A stretch of DNA of 64,000 nt from DATKPC01 sp035524275 (GCA_035524275.1 DATKPC010000133.1:12777-76776), one strand, 5' to 3'. Shown: positions 1 to 9,413, counted from the first letter of the stretch. Program-made: numbers and translations. Notes: a model not told the origin generated them from the letters alone.

Positions 1-1
1 G

Positions 2-898
2 GGGCGCAATGGCCAGGCCGCGCAGTCGCACCCGCACCTGCCCAACAACGACACGTCGTTCAACGCGGCCAGCGACTTCGAGCTGCGGGCGTCGAACTGC
101 GTCAACGGATTTGGAGGCACGCTGTTCAGCCAGGTCTCCTACTGCAACGCCGTCGCGTTCTTCCAGGCCGCCAACCAGGCGATCCGGGCCGGCAAGCTCA
201 CGGTGCCGCCGCTCGGCACCGGCGCCGACGGCCAACCGTGCCCCTCGGTGCGAAGCTTCACGGTCGTCGACCAGGACCAGAGCGACAACGTGCCGGTGAA
301 CTACCTGTCGTTCAACGGCCAGGTCGCGCAATACAACGCGGCCAACCTCGCCGCGCTGCCCGGCGCCGTGAAGTTCGGCAATCCGGGCGACAACCGCCTC
401 GTCGACCTGCTGCTCGACCCGGCGCTCGGCTGCACGCCGATGACGGCCCCGGATCTGAGCAACCCGGGCGTCAACGCGCCGGCGCAGCCGCTCAATGAAC
501 TGCAGGCGCGGATGTACCAGGCCGAGCCGCGGGCGCTGATGCCGTTGAACGACCCGATGACCGAGGTCAACGGTACGTTCAGCCTGCCGAAGACGGAAGC
601 CTATGCGCGCGGCGTCGACCAGTTCAACGACCTCTCGACGCAGACCGCCAATGCGACGGCCTACTGCACGAACCTGCGCGCGCTGCATCCGGCGAAACTG
701 CAGCTCGACAAACCCTACTTCGTCAAGGCCAATTCGCCGTTCCCGACGATGGCCGACAGTCTCTTCACGTTCATGGCGATGCGCTATGTCGCCGCGTACG
801 AGCTCCTGAACTGCCAGCAGCTGATCAACCAGCCGGTGAACGTCACGCTGACGACCAATGCGGCCGGCGTCGTCGTTGGCGCAGCCTTCACCAACTGA
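2..898 (+). CDS. Exported cysteine-rich protein, 5'-truncated by window edge (paralogue of the 7836-9185 gene)
   Basis: The frame is open from base 2 to a TGA at 898, so the N-terminus lies outside the window. The 298 visible residues align without gaps to the C-terminal two thirds of the protein at 7836-9185, with most residues identical (for example the shared block around VDQDQSDNVPVNYLS). The nucleotide sequences differ mainly at third codon positions, so this is an older duplication under protein-level selection, not a recent copy. Conserved cysteines are spaced through the protein (NCVNG, SYCNAV, QPCPS, GCTPM, plus two near the C-terminus), which fits disulfide bonds in an exported protein. 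I recognise no catalytic motif or named family, so the function is unknown. Confidence 0.85.
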   Translation, partial: GRNGQAAQSHPHLPNNDTSFNAASDFELRASNCVNGFGGTLFSQVSYCNAVAFFQAANQAIRAGKLTVPPLGTGADGQPCPSVRSFTVVDQDQSDNVPVNYLSFNGQVAQYNAANLAALPGAVKFGNPGDNRLVDLLLDPALGCTPMTAPDLSNPGVNAPAQPLNELQARMYQAEPRALMPLNDPMTEVNGTFSLPKTEAYARGVDQFNDLSTQTANATAYCTNLRALHPAKLQLDKPYFVKANSPFPTMADSLFTFMAMRYVAAYELLNCQQLINQPVNVTLTTNAAGVVVGAAFTN

Positions 899-926
899 GC
901 GGATCGCCGAAGCGAAGGGGCCGACG

Positions 927-1184
927 ATGCGAGCGCCGGAAACCACAGCCCCGCCATGCGCGCTTCGGGCGCTCGCCGCGCTCCTGTTCACCGCGGCCGT
1001 CGGCTGGACCGCCCTCGCGCTGTCGCTCGGCCATGGCTGGAGCGCCGGCGCGGCGGCGGGGCGATCCACGGCCCAGGCGGCCGATTCCGCCGGCGATCCC
1101 GTCCGCCGCGGCGCCGCGACGTCCCGCGCGCTGCTACGGCGGCAACTCGTCGCCCACCATGCACCCCTGGACAAGGACTCATGA
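927..1184 (+). CDS. Small predicted membrane protein
   Basis: An 85-residue frame begins at an ATG preceded by a purine-rich AAGGGG about seven bases upstream. It has one hydrophobic segment near the N-terminus (around residues 12-30), followed by an Ala/Arg-rich tail. Its TGA overlaps the ATG of the next small gene (ATGA at 1181-1184), the usual sign of translational coupling and the main reason for believing it. It lies 28 bases after the truncated exported-protein gene and could be in its operon. No family is recognised. Composition is like background GC-rich DNA, so it could be a spurious frame. Confidence 0.45.
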   Translation: MRAPETTAPPCALRALAALLFTAAVGWTALALSLGHGWSAGAAAGRSTAQAADSAGDPVRRGAATSRALLRRQLVAHHAPLDKDS

Positions 1185-1435
1185 TGAAAATGAAAGCCCT
1201 GATGTTCTGCGGACTCGCGCTCGCCGGCTCTGCCGCGCTCGCGCAGCAGCCGGACGAGCAGCAATGCCGTAACCAGGTCGACGCGACCTTGCGCGCGCTC
1301 GATGAACACACGAAGCAGACCGGCACCGAGCAGAAGCTGCGCGATCTCACCGCGGCGAAGATCCGCGAGATCCAGAAGGCGAGCGGGAGTTGCGCCGCGT
1401 TGCACGAAATCAACGTGAGGCGCATGCATTCCTGA
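1181..1435 (+). CDS. Small periplasmic protein with two cysteines
   Basis: The protein has 84 residues and starts at the first of three clustered ATGs (1181, 1184, 1190), with an AAGGA ribosome binding site just upstream. It has a clear signal peptide (hydrophobic core MFCGLALAGSAA with an ALA-Q cleavage site near residue 21). The mature part is about 60 residues, charged and predicted helical, with two cysteines that could pair. It overlaps the preceding small membrane protein gene by four bases and is followed by a hairpin. Function unknown. It looks like one of the many small exported helical proteins of proteobacteria. Confidence 0.7.
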   Translation: MMKMKALMFCGLALAGSAALAQQPDEQQCRNQVDATLRALDEHTKQTGTEQKLRDLTAAKIREIQKASGSCAALHEINVRRMHS

Positions 1436-1523
1436 CGCGCCGCGGCTGAAGCGGCTTGCGGCCGGCCCGCCAGCCGAGCCCTGCGGCACCGCGCCCGGGA
1501 CGTGGGGACGGCGCCCGGGAAGA

Positions 1524-1553
1524 AGCCCGCGCGTCTTGCGACACGCGGGCCTT
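1524..1553. terminator. Hairpin between convergent genes
   Basis: AAGCCCGCG is mirrored by CGCGGGCCTT around a short GTC-TTGC-GAC core, giving a GC-rich stem with one mismatch. It lies between the stop of the small plus-strand gene (1435) and the stop of the minus-strand phosphoesterase gene (1568). There is no long T run on either side, so termination is inferred from position. Confidence 0.45.
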
Positions 1554-1567
1554 CGCCGTGGCCGAGG

Positions 1568-3631
1568 TTACGGCTTCGAGAAGTCGAAGAGATCGAACAG
1601 GTCGCCGAGCGCCGGCGAGTTCAAGGGCACGTAGGGGTTCTTCGAGTCGACGACAGGGTTCGGGAAGTTGTCGCGGCTTCGGTGCGTCACCGGCTCCAGG
1701 CCCCAGTTGCGCTCGATGAACTTCAGGATCGAGACGTGATCCGCATAGTCATGCGAGATGTGGCCGGGCGACGTGAAGCGCGAGACGGCGATCAGCGGAA
1801 TGCGGGTGCCGTCGCCAAAGAAGTCCACCGGCTGGACGTAGCCGGAGTCGTAGTAGCCGCCGCCTTCGTCGAACGTGATGAGAATCGCGGTGTCCTGCCA
1901 CAGCTTCGGGTTGCCCCTGACCGCGTCGACGATCTTCTTCGAGAAGCCTTCGAAAAGATCGAGCTTCGAGGATGCCGGATGACCGTCGACGAGGCCGCTC
2001 GGCTTGACGAATGAGACCGCGGGCAGGTGACCGCTGGCGATGTCGGCATAGAGGTCCGCCGTATCCTGCAGGTGCGCGTTGCGCACGGCCGCGTTCGTCA
2101 TGATCGACGTGTCGTACTGGAACGGATTGCAGATGTTGCAGTATTCGTCAGTGCCCGCGCCGATGGCCGCGTAGTTCAGCTGGTAGGGATCGGGCACGTA
2201 GTTGTTCCACTGGTCGCCGTAGTACTTCCATGAGATCTTCGCCTCGAGCAGCCGGTCGCCGATGCTCGGGGTGGACGAGGGCGGGATCGTGAATACGGTG
2301 TTGTTCGGGTTCGTGTCGGTGAACGCGTTGCTGCCGTCGCCGAAATAGCCCGGGTTGTAGTTGTTGAGCAGGTAGTAGTGTCCCGGCTCGCAACGCGGAT
2401 CGATCGGTCGCGGCAGCGACTTCAGGTAGTTGACGATCGCGGCGACCCCCGGCTGCGCGGTGTCGGCGCAGTTCGTGTACGAGCCGCCGCCGTACGACGG
2501 CGAGCCGTACGAGCCGCCGCCATATCCGTCCTGCGTGTACCAGTTGTTCGTGCCCGGCGCCGGATTCGGGTTCTCGATCTCCTGCACGACGCCGGCGTTC
2601 GCGGTACCCGGCGCGACCGCCACGTTCTCCGGGGGCGCCAGCGGATGGCCGGCACCGTCGCTGAACCAGATCGCATCGCCATGCCCGAGCATGATGTGGT
2701 TGGCGCCCGTTCCCCCATTGACGGCCTGATGGAAGTTGTCGCTCATCGCGTAGTGATCGGCAAGGCTCTTGAAGTATGGCGCGTCGCCGCTCTGCACGTT
2801 GTAGAAGCCGAGCGCCGTGGACCCTTCTCCGGTCGTCAACGCGGCCGGGGAATACGCGGTGCTGAAGTTGGCCGGCTGCTTGATCCCATTGGCTCCGGCG
2901 CCGACGGTCACCTCGACCCAGGCGAACAACGACGAATTGCAGCCGGACGGGCGCTTGAAGCTGGCCTGCTTCGCATTGCAGTCGAGCTGCTGCCACATCT
3001 GATAGAAGCGGTGCACGGGGCTGGCCGCGTAGGCGTCATAGTCAAAGGTCGTGCCGTTCGTCAGCTGGAAGGGTCCCGGCGGGAGCGCATTCACGTTCGT
3101 GATCCGCTGGTCCGGCGTCTTCGACGCCTGTCCGGTGCCGCCGCTGAGGAGGTACGGGTAATAATCGTCGGGCAGGCCGTTTTCCGACGCCTGGGCGACG
3201 CTGAGGCTCTGGTTGGGGATATAGGATGTCTTCGGGCCGCCGACCAGCGGCGCGGGCAGGACGCCTTCGGGCAGTTGTTTCTTCGGCGGGCTCAGCAGGA
3301 AAGCATCCGGCGCCGCATCGGTCGCTGCGAGCTGCACCGCCTTGTGGAAATGCGGTCCGGGCGTGCCGTCCTTGTTGACGATGCCCTCGGAAAGCAGGTT
3401 CCAGACGCCGTCGCTGGAGACCGGCTCGTACGTCGCGAAGACGTGGTCGAAGGTGCGGTTCTCGCCGATGATCACGATCACGTGCTTGATCGGACTCGTC
3501 GTAGGTCTGTCGTGCCACGCCTCGCCAGCGGCCGCCACGCTCGGGCCGAGCGCCAGCTGGACCAGTGCCAGCGTCCCGAAACCTGCGCGCAGCCCACCCC
3601 ATGCGTTTGTCGTGATTCGTCTTGGTCTCAT
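1568..3631 (-). CDS. Secreted phosphoesterase (acid phosphatase / phospholipase C superfamily)
   Basis: The 687-residue protein belongs to the phosphoesterase family that includes bacterial non-haemolytic phospholipase C and AcpA-type acid phosphatase. These enzymes hydrolyse phosphomonoesters or phospholipid head groups outside the cytoplasm. Visible family motifs are HVIVIIGENRTFDHVF near residue 55 (metal and nucleophile region), LGHGD in the middle, TFDEGGGYYD near residue 555, and DHVSILKFIERNWGLEP close to the C-terminus. An N-terminal signal peptide runs to about residue 34. The start at 3631 was chosen over an upstream in-frame start because GGGGGA lies eight bases before it and the signal peptide then sits at the N-terminus. 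A Gly/Tyr/Ser-rich insertion (GYGGGSYGSPSYGGGSY) near residue 375 is unusual. Substrate cannot be read from sequence. Confidence 0.88.
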   Translation of the reverse strand: MRPRRITTNAWGGLRAGFGTLALVQLALGPSVAAAGEAWHDRPTTSPIKHVIVIIGENRTFDHVFATYEPVSSDGVWNLLSEGIVNKDGTPGPHFHKAVQLAATDAAPDAFLLSPPKKQLPEGVLPAPLVGGPKTSYIPNQSLSVAQASENGLPDDYYPYLLSGGTGQASKTPDQRITNVNALPPGPFQLTNGTTFDYDAYAASPVHRFYQMWQQLDCNAKQASFKRPSGCNSSLFAWVEVTVGAGANGIKQPANFSTAYSPAALTTGEGSTALGFYNVQSGDAPYFKSLADHYAMSDNFHQAVNGGTGANHIMLGHGDAIWFSDGAGHPLAPPENVAVAPGTANAGVVQEIENPNPAPGTNNWYTQDGYGGGSYGSPSYGGGSYTNCADTAQPGVAAIVNYLKSLPRPIDPRCEPGHYYLLNNYNPGYFGDGSNAFTDTNPNNTVFTIPPSSTPSIGDRLLEAKISWKYYGDQWNNYVPDPYQLNYAAIGAGTDEYCNICNPFQYDTSIMTNAAVRNAHLQDTADLYADIASGHLPAVSFVKPSGLVDGHPASSKLDLFEGFSKKIVDAVRGNPKLWQDTAILITFDEGGGYYDSGYVQPVDFFGDGTRIPLIAVSRFTSPGHISHDYADHVSILKFIERNWGLEPVTHRSRDNFPNPVVDSKNPYVPLNSPALGDLFDLFDFSKP

Positions 3632-3839
3632 CGATGATTCCCCCGTCGTGTCGGATTGCCAGCGTTCCCGGCGACGCTTCGCGTGCGGTCGCCGCACGAG
3701 CGTCGAACACGTTGTAAGGCCCGCCGATGGCGCTTCTGTGACGAGCGGGTTGAAATCTCGATGCAGCGCTACCGCAGACCTGTCGGCGGGAGTTCCCTAC
3801 CTCGATACGCAGCGAGGCCCTCGCGCCTTGTTGTCCGGG

Positions 3840-5864
3840 TCAGTTCACGCGGGCCCGCCCGGGTGGACGTGGATTGCGCTCGGCGCGGCAGACGGACGCA
3901 CCCAGCGCCTCGTCGATGGCCGGGTCATCGCGTCCAAGGGCTTCGTGCAGCCGCTTCCGGAATCCGCGCCAGGTCGACTCGACGCGTTCGGCGATCGATA
4001 GCCGTGCGGGATCCGCCTCGACACGGACGGTTCCCATCATGCCGCCGTCCTCGTGCTCGAGCAGGTGGCAGTGGTAGACAAAATCCCCGACGATGTTCGG
4101 GTCGCGGAAATCCATGCGCAGGCGGACGCTCGGATACTGAAGCGCGCGGCCGTTGTAGTAGGGAACGTTGACCGTGTCGCGCAGGAAGCTCTCGTCGACC
4201 TCGACGCCCGACCATTCCCGGACCTGGAAATGCAGCTGGTGGATATGGAACGCGTGCAGCTCCGGCGTCCGGTTCTCGATGATCCAGTCCTCGACGTCTC
4301 CCGATTTCACGACAACGTCCGGTCGTGCGCCGACGGGATCGAAGGGCGCCGCCTTCCTTCCCTCCTCGGTAATGGCGAACTGCATGGCGCCGTTCGGATT
4401 CGCCGGATCCGACGGCCACTCGGAAAAGTAGAATCTGCGAACCCGAATCGGCGCGGCATCGCCGAGCCATGGCCGTGCCGCGGCCGGGTCGTCGCCCGGC
4501 GAACGGTCCGTCGGCAGGCGAGATGCGACGTCCGGAGCGTCGTCGGACGAGCGGATCTCGGCGATCGCGCGGTTGGGGTCGTTCTCCCCACCTTGGCCGG
4601 TATCCACGAAGCGCGTCACCAGCAGGCCTGGCAGGCCCGCAGGCGGCCCCTCGACGAGGAATTCCACGCGTGCGCCGGGCGGCACGCCCACGTGATCGAC
4701 CCACGCGATGCCCGCGGGCTGCGGATGGCCGTGATTGATGGCCACGCCGTCGACCGCGACGACGCCAAGCTGCTGCGGCTCGCGGCGTACGAGGAGCGCG
4801 AGATTGAGGTAGGTGACCGTGGACGCATTGAGCACGCGCCACAACTGCCGCTCCCGCGGCTTCATGGCGATCCGTGCGGGCGGATAGTCGGGATACGGAA
4901 CCGGCACGAAGTTGATCGAAAGGTCCCGCGCCGGCTTGCCGTAGCCCGTGCCATTGTTTCCGGCGTCGCCGTCACGATCGACCCGCATCTTCGGAACGAT
5001 CGGCTCCGACTTCGACGGCGGCGAAGCCGGATTCAGCAGGTCCTGGTCGCGGATCACGAGGATGCGCTCCGGAAGGCCGGCGACCGCGCCGTTGACGCGC
5101 TCGATGCCCTCGACGACGAGCGCACCGGACGCCCCGCCCAGGACGTGCTTCGTGCTGAAGCCGTGAACGTGGGCGTGGTACCAGTAGAGACCGGGCGGCT
5201 CGTCGGCGGGTATCCGCACCCGGTACTCGAAGGGTGACGGTCCCGGCGGGATCGACGTCATCAGGACGTCGTCCTGGTGACACACGGGCGGAACCGTGAG
5301 GCCGTGGAAGTGAATATTGACCGCCGTCGCCGTCATCGCGCCGCTGCGGCAGGGATCGGCGGCCGCGGCACCTCGGACGTCCGCCGCCCTGTCCGCGGCG
5401 CCGCGCGGGATCGGTGGCGTGGACCGTCCGGCAGCATCCGCGAGGTCGACCATTTCGTTGCGCACGCGAAGCACCAGCAGGTCGCCCGGGCGCACGCGCA
5501 ACGTCGGAGACTGCGCGCCGTCAGGCGTCACGTAGCAGGTCCGGATGCTGCCGTTGGGCGCGACGTCGTTACGAACGGCGAACTCGACCTGCAGGACACC
5601 GTCGCGACTGCGCAGGTCGTGCGGTTCCGTCACGGCGCTGCCGGTGGCCGGACGCGGACAGCGCTCCGGGGGCGGCGCGGCTCCATTCGCCGCTCCGTGC
5701 GCCGGTGTCGCGGCGCCCAGCCAAAGCCACGCCAGGCCCGCACCAAGGCACCGCTTGCGAAAGCGCGGCGCGGCGCGCCCCCGGAGGCGCGAGGGCTCCC
5801 TCGGCGGCGACCGCGGCGCCCGGATCGCTTCGACAACGGACTGGCAGGAGGACGCGAAGCGCAC
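3840..5864 (-). CDS. Multicopper oxidase
   Basis: The four copper-binding segments of multicopper oxidases are present in order: HFHGLTVPP and WYHAHVHGF in the first domain, then HAFHIHQLHFQV and VYHCHLLEHEDGGMM at the C-terminus. The last contains the HCH tripeptide and the axial Met of the type 1 site. These enzymes oxidise metals, phenols or other donors with O2, normally in the periplasm. A hydrophobic stretch around residues 40-58 ending in HGA looks like a signal peptide. The listed GTG start gives about 40 extra Arg-rich residues before it, and no ATG or clear ribosome binding site is visible, so the true start is uncertain. The C-terminus carries a short charged extension past the last copper motif. 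Substrate is not assignable. Confidence 0.88.
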   Translation of the reverse strand: MRFASSCQSVVEAIRAPRSPPREPSRLRGRAAPRFRKRCLGAGLAWLWLGAATPAHGAANGAAPPPERCPRPATGSAVTEPHDLRSRDGVLQVEFAVRNDVAPNGSIRTCYVTPDGAQSPTLRVRPGDLLVLRVRNEMVDLADAAGRSTPPIPRGAADRAADVRGAAAADPCRSGAMTATAVNIHFHGLTVPPVCHQDDVLMTSIPPGPSPFEYRVRIPADEPPGLYWYHAHVHGFSTKHVLGGASGALVVEGIERVNGAVAGLPERILVIRDQDLLNPASPPSKSEPIVPKMRVDRDGDAGNNGTGYGKPARDLSINFVPVPYPDYPPARIAMKPRERQLWRVLNASTVTYLNLALLVRREPQQLGVVAVDGVAINHGHPQPAGIAWVDHVGVPPGARVEFLVEGPPAGLPGLLVTRFVDTGQGGENDPNRAIAEIRSSDDAPDVASRLPTDRSPGDDPAAARPWLGDAAPIRVRRFYFSEWPSDPANPNGAMQFAITEEGRKAAPFDPVGARPDVVVKSGDVEDWIIENRTPELHAFHIHQLHFQVREWSGVEVDESFLRDTVNVPYYNGRALQYPSVRLRMDFRDPNIVGDFVYHCHLLEHEDGGMMGTVRVEADPARLSIAERVESTWRGFRKRLHEALGRDDPAIDEALGASVCRAERNPRPPGRARVN

Positions 5865-5939
5865 CGCACGTTGGACCGCCGAAAAGGGCTTTCGAGCCTA
5901 ACGCTCGAACATGACGGCGCGGTGAATCGTGTCCGGCGC

Positions 5940-7514
5940 TCAGGCGGATCGTCGAAGCGCGCCCGGCCCACGAGGGGCGAAGTTCGCCGCGGCGCCCGAA
6001 CGACCGTTCGGCCGAGCCGCGTCCCGGATCACGCCGACCAGGCGGCGTCCGTGGTCGACGATCTGGTCGGCGGGCGCGTAGCCGTAGCCGACCACCAGCC
6101 CGCAGGCACGCGGAGCGCCGAGCGCATAGCTCGAGAGCGCGCGGACGAGGACTCCGCGTTCCGCGGCGCGTGCGGCGAGCGCACGGTCATCGACGTGCGG
6201 TGGCAATCGGACCACCAGGTGAAGCCCCGAGGGTTGCGAGGATAGGCTGATGCCCTGGTCCTCGAGCGGCTTCAACGTGGCCGCCAGCAGTTCGCGCTGC
6301 TCCGCATACGCTTGGCGCACGCGCCGCAGGTGGGTCATGAAGTAGCCGCGCTCGATGAACTCGGCGAGCGCGGCCTGGACCGTGAGCTGACCCGGCCGCT
6401 GGAGATCGTAGAGCGCATTGCGGAACGCCTCGACGAGCGCCGGCGGCACGACGAGGTAGCCGACCTTGATCCCCGGATACAGCACCTTGGAGAACGTGCC
6501 GAAATAGATCACGCGCTGGCCGCGATCCATGCCCTGCAACGACGCCAGCGGCCGTCCGCTGTAGCGCAGCTCGCTGTCGTAGTCGTCCTCCAGGATCCAC
6601 GCGCGGCTGCGCGCCGCGATGTCGAGAAGCAGGCGGCGGCGCGCGAGGCTCATCGCGACGCCGAGCGGATACTGGTTCGACGGCGTCACGTAGATCAGTC
6701 GCGGCGCGCTGCCCGGCGCGGCGGCGTCGGGGTTCATGCCCTCGTCGTCCACGGCAACGGGCTCGAGGCGCAGGTCGCGCGTCTGCAGGACGCAGCGCGC
6801 GCCCCAGTAGCACGGATCCTCGACCCACGCGACGTCGCCGGCGTCGGCAAGCAGCTGCGCCGCGAGGTCGAGGGAATGCTGCGTGCCGCCGGTGACGATG
6901 ACCTGCTCGACGTCGGCGTTGACGGCCCGCGAGACGCGCACATAGTCGGCGATGGCGCGCCGCAGCGGCCGGTAGCCGCCCTGGCTGCCGTAGTCGAGAA
7001 GTTCCGCCTTGCCCTGGCGCAGGTGCCGGCTGTGCAGCCGCTGCCATTGGCGGATCGGGAACAGCGAGAAGTCCGGTTCGCCGCCCGACAGCGGCAGGAT
7101 CTCGTAATCGCGACCGCCGGCGAACGCGGCAAGGCGGCTTCCGCGGCGCGACAGCGTCGGCATCGGCATCGGCGCCGCGCTTCCCGACGCCGCGCGCTCG
7201 CGGGCTCCGCGCGAGGCCCGCGCGCGCGGCGCCGCCGCACCCTTCGCGACGTAGGTGCCGCTGCCCGTGCGGGCCTCGAGATAGCCCTCCGCGAGCAGGC
7301 CGTCGAACGTCGACAGGACGGTGTTTCGCGACAGGTCGAGGTCGCGCGCCAGTTCGCGCGTCGACGGCAGCTTCGTTCCCGGTGCGAGGCGGTGGTCGAG
7401 GATCGCCTCGCGGATCGCCGCGTAGAGGACCCGGTAGCGCGGCAGCTGCGCATCGTGCGCGGCGTCGGCGTAAGCCGAACGCAGCAGGTCGCCGAGCGGT
7501 ATCGACGGGCGCAT
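5940..7514 (-). CDS. MocR/PdxR-type regulator (GntR helix-turn-helix fused to aminotransferase fold)
   Basis: Residues about 25-95 form a GntR winged helix (LPSTRELARDLDLSRNTV, then EGYLEARTGSGTYV). The remaining 400 residues are a fold-type I aminotransferase domain with the PLP-binding lysine in FGTFSKVLYPGIKVGY and upstream motifs VTGGTQHSLDL and EDDYDSELRY. Proteins of this architecture sense PLP or an amino compound and act as activators or repressors, often of a divergent gene. The nearest divergent gene is the exported protein at 7836. No pdxST or GABA genes are nearby, so the usual targets cannot be assumed. The ATG at 7514 is the only good start. Confidence 0.9.
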   Translation of the reverse strand: MRPSIPLGDLLRSAYADAAHDAQLPRYRVLYAAIREAILDHRLAPGTKLPSTRELARDLDLSRNTVLSTFDGLLAEGYLEARTGSGTYVAKGAAAPRARASRGARERAASGSAAPMPMPTLSRRGSRLAAFAGGRDYEILPLSGGEPDFSLFPIRQWQRLHSRHLRQGKAELLDYGSQGGYRPLRRAIADYVRVSRAVNADVEQVIVTGGTQHSLDLAAQLLADAGDVAWVEDPCYWGARCVLQTRDLRLEPVAVDDEGMNPDAAAPGSAPRLIYVTPSNQYPLGVAMSLARRRLLLDIAARSRAWILEDDYDSELRYSGRPLASLQGMDRGQRVIYFGTFSKVLYPGIKVGYLVVPPALVEAFRNALYDLQRPGQLTVQAALAEFIERGYFMTHLRRVRQAYAEQRELLAATLKPLEDQGISLSSQPSGLHLVVRLPPHVDDRALAARAAERGVLVRALSSYALGAPRACGLVVGYGYAPADQIVDHGRRLVGVIRDAARPNGRSGAAANFAPRGPGALRRSA

Positions 7515-7835
7515 CGTGGCGTCAGGGCAGGCTGGGCGTGGGCGTGGCGGGCGTGCAAGCGGATACGGAATGGCTCCATCCGAGCCGGCCGATCGCGCGT
7601 CGCCATGATACCGGCGGTCCCGCGCGACATCCGCGCGGGCGAAGCGTGGCTAGGCCGTTCGAACGGGAGTTCGTTCATTTGGCCGAGGTCCCCGACCCAT
7701 CGGCGTGAAGCGCGTCGGCAATCGGCATGACTGACGCCAAGATCGATGGATTTCACAATTCGCATCGCTAGCACTAACGCGCTAATTGCGGAATGTCGAT
7801 CGGCCGCTCGACGACCGTAATCACGGGGGAAACCA
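7515..7835. promoter_or_regulatory. Divergent intergenic region between the MocR regulator and the exported-protein gene
   Basis: These 321 bases hold no supported gene. The stretch from about 7740 is noticeably more AT-rich than its surroundings and contains a possible promoter for the plus strand, TTCACA (7752-7757) and TAACGC (7775-7780), 17 bases apart. GGGGGAA just before the ATG at 7836 is the ribosome binding site. The promoter call is weak. Confidence 0.35.
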
Positions 7836-9185
7836 ATGATCAAGAAGGCTCTAGCCACTGCCTTGATGCTGGGCAGCGCGATCGTGATGCCGGCTGCCCA
7901 TGCGGCCGCGTCGCCGGCGCCCGTAGCCGACATGAACTGCACGCTGATCCTTCCACCGGATCCGCTCTCCGCGAAAGGACTCTCGACGCCGTTCCAGCTC
8001 ACCAACACCGATCCGGGCGAGGTCTGCCATGAACTGGATCCCGACCAGTCGGCATTCGTGCAGGCGGCGATCATCGATCCGCAGTCGGGCCAGATCTCGG
8101 TCTATGCGCCGCTGGTCGTCGACAAGGGCACGCAACCGGCCGTCGCGCCGGTCGTGCCCGTGCTTCCGCCCGGCGCCGTCGTCGCGCTGTGGTTCGGGTT
8201 CAACGGCAACAACCTGAAGCTTCAAGGCGCGAGCTTCCGCCGCGGACACGGCGGAGCGACCAATGCGGACTATTCGCACTACGACCGCGACCATGACCAT
8301 CAGGGACGGCAGTCGCATCCGCATGCGCCGAACGACGACACGAGCTACGACGCCGCGAGCGATGCCGAACTGCAGCACGCGAACTGCGTCAACGGCTACG
8401 GCGGCAGCCTGTTCAGCCAGGTGTCGTATTGCAACGCCGTGGCGTTCTTCGACGTCGCCAATGCGGCGATCCGCGCCGGCAAGCTGTCCGTCCCGCCGCT
8501 GGGCACCGGACTCGACGGGCAACCTTGTCCGTCGGTCCGCAGCTTCGCGGTGGTCGACCAGGACCAGAGCGACAACGTGCCGGTCAACTACCTGTCGTTC
8601 AACGGCCAGGTGGCGCAGTACAACGCGGCGAACGTGGCTGCGCTGCCGGGCGCCGTGAAGTTCGGTAATCCGGGCGACAATCGGCTCGTCGACCTGCTGC
8701 TGGATCCGGCGCTGGGGTGCACGCCGATGACCGCGCCCGATCTCAGCAACCCGGGCGTCAACGCGCCGGCGCAACCGCTCAACGAACTGCAGGCCCGGAT
8801 GTACCAGGCGGAACCGCGGGCGCTCGTGCCGCTCAACGATCCGATGACCGAGGTCAACGGCGACGCCAGCCTGCCGAAGACCGAGGCCTACGCGCGCGGC
8901 GTCGACCAGCGTCGCGACCGTTCGGCGCAGGTCGCGGACGCGACGGAATACTGCACCCACCTGCGCGCGATCCACCCGCAGAAGCTGGAACTGGACAAGC
9001 CGTTCCTGGCCAAGGCGAAATCCCCGTTCCCGCTGATGGCGGACAGCCTCTTCACGTTCATGGCGATGCGCTACGTCGCTTCGTACGACCTGCTCGGCTG
9101 CCAGGACCTGCTCGGCCAGCCGGTCAACGTCACGCTATCGACCGACGCCGGTGGCGTGGTCGTCGGGGCCGCGTTCGTGCATTGA
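7836..9185 (+). CDS. Exported cysteine-rich protein of unknown function
   Basis: A 449-residue protein with a classic signal peptide (MIKKALATALMLGSAIVM, cleavage near AHA-A at about residue 24). The mature protein has at least eight cysteines. Near residues 130-165 there is a His/Asp-rich stretch (SHYDRDHDHQGRQSHPH) that could bind metal. The C-terminal 300 residues are closely similar to the truncated gene at the left window edge. A strong ribosome binding site (GGGGGAA) supports the ATG. It is divergent from the MocR regulator. No enzyme motif is recognised; an extracellular or periplasmic protein is the only safe statement. Confidence 0.85.
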   Translation: MIKKALATALMLGSAIVMPAAHAAASPAPVADMNCTLILPPDPLSAKGLSTPFQLTNTDPGEVCHELDPDQSAFVQAAIIDPQSGQISVYAPLVVDKGTQPAVAPVVPVLPPGAVVALWFGFNGNNLKLQGASFRRGHGGATNADYSHYDRDHDHQGRQSHPHAPNDDTSYDAASDAELQHANCVNGYGGSLFSQVSYCNAVAFFDVANAAIRAGKLSVPPLGTGLDGQPCPSVRSFAVVDQDQSDNVPVNYLSFNGQVAQYNAANVAALPGAVKFGNPGDNRLVDLLLDPALGCTPMTAPDLSNPGVNAPAQPLNELQARMYQAEPRALVPLNDPMTEVNGDASLPKTEAYARGVDQRRDRSAQVADATEYCTHLRAIHPQKLELDKPFLAKAKSPFPLMADSLFTFMAMRYVASYDLLGCQDLLGQPVNVTLSTDAGGVVVGAAFVH

Positions 9186-9212
9186 GGCCACGGGGCGCGC
9201 GGCGGGCCGTTG

Positions 9213-9244
9213 GCCCGGTGGTGTCGCACGCGTCACCACCGGGC
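9213..9244 (+). terminator. Perfect 11-base-arm hairpin after the exported-protein gene
   Basis: GCCCGGTGGTG (9213-9223) is exactly mirrored by CACCACCGGGC (9234-9244) around a ten-base loop, 27 bases after the stop codon at 9185. There is no T tract, so it would be a weak or Rho-assisted terminator, or an RNA-stabilising hairpin. Confidence 0.45.
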
Positions 9245-9384
9245 GCGACACCCTGACGGAGTCCGCGCCGACGCCGACGGCCACCCAGTTGAGGCCCGCG
9301 GCGAGCGCGCAGGCAGTGACGGCCGCGCGACGATCGACGGCCTTGACCCTGTCGATGCCTGGCTTCGCCACGCGACGACTCTCG

Positions 9385-9413
9385 AAAAAAGCGGCCCGCG
9401 CGAAGCGGGCCGC
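9385..9413 (-). terminator. Intrinsic terminator reading on the minus strand
   Basis: On the minus strand GCGGCCCGC and GCGGGCCGC form a perfect nine-base-pair stem with a TTCGC loop, followed at once by six T residues. This is a textbook intrinsic terminator. No minus-strand gene ends here: the flanking genes (7836-9185 and 9679-12042) are both on the plus strand. The rest of the 493-base gap (9186-9678) holds no gene I can support. Confidence 0.65.

Noticed and set aside
5940..7514. PdxR assignment for the MocR-type regulator
   Set aside because: No pyridoxal synthesis genes are adjacent, so only the architecture is named.
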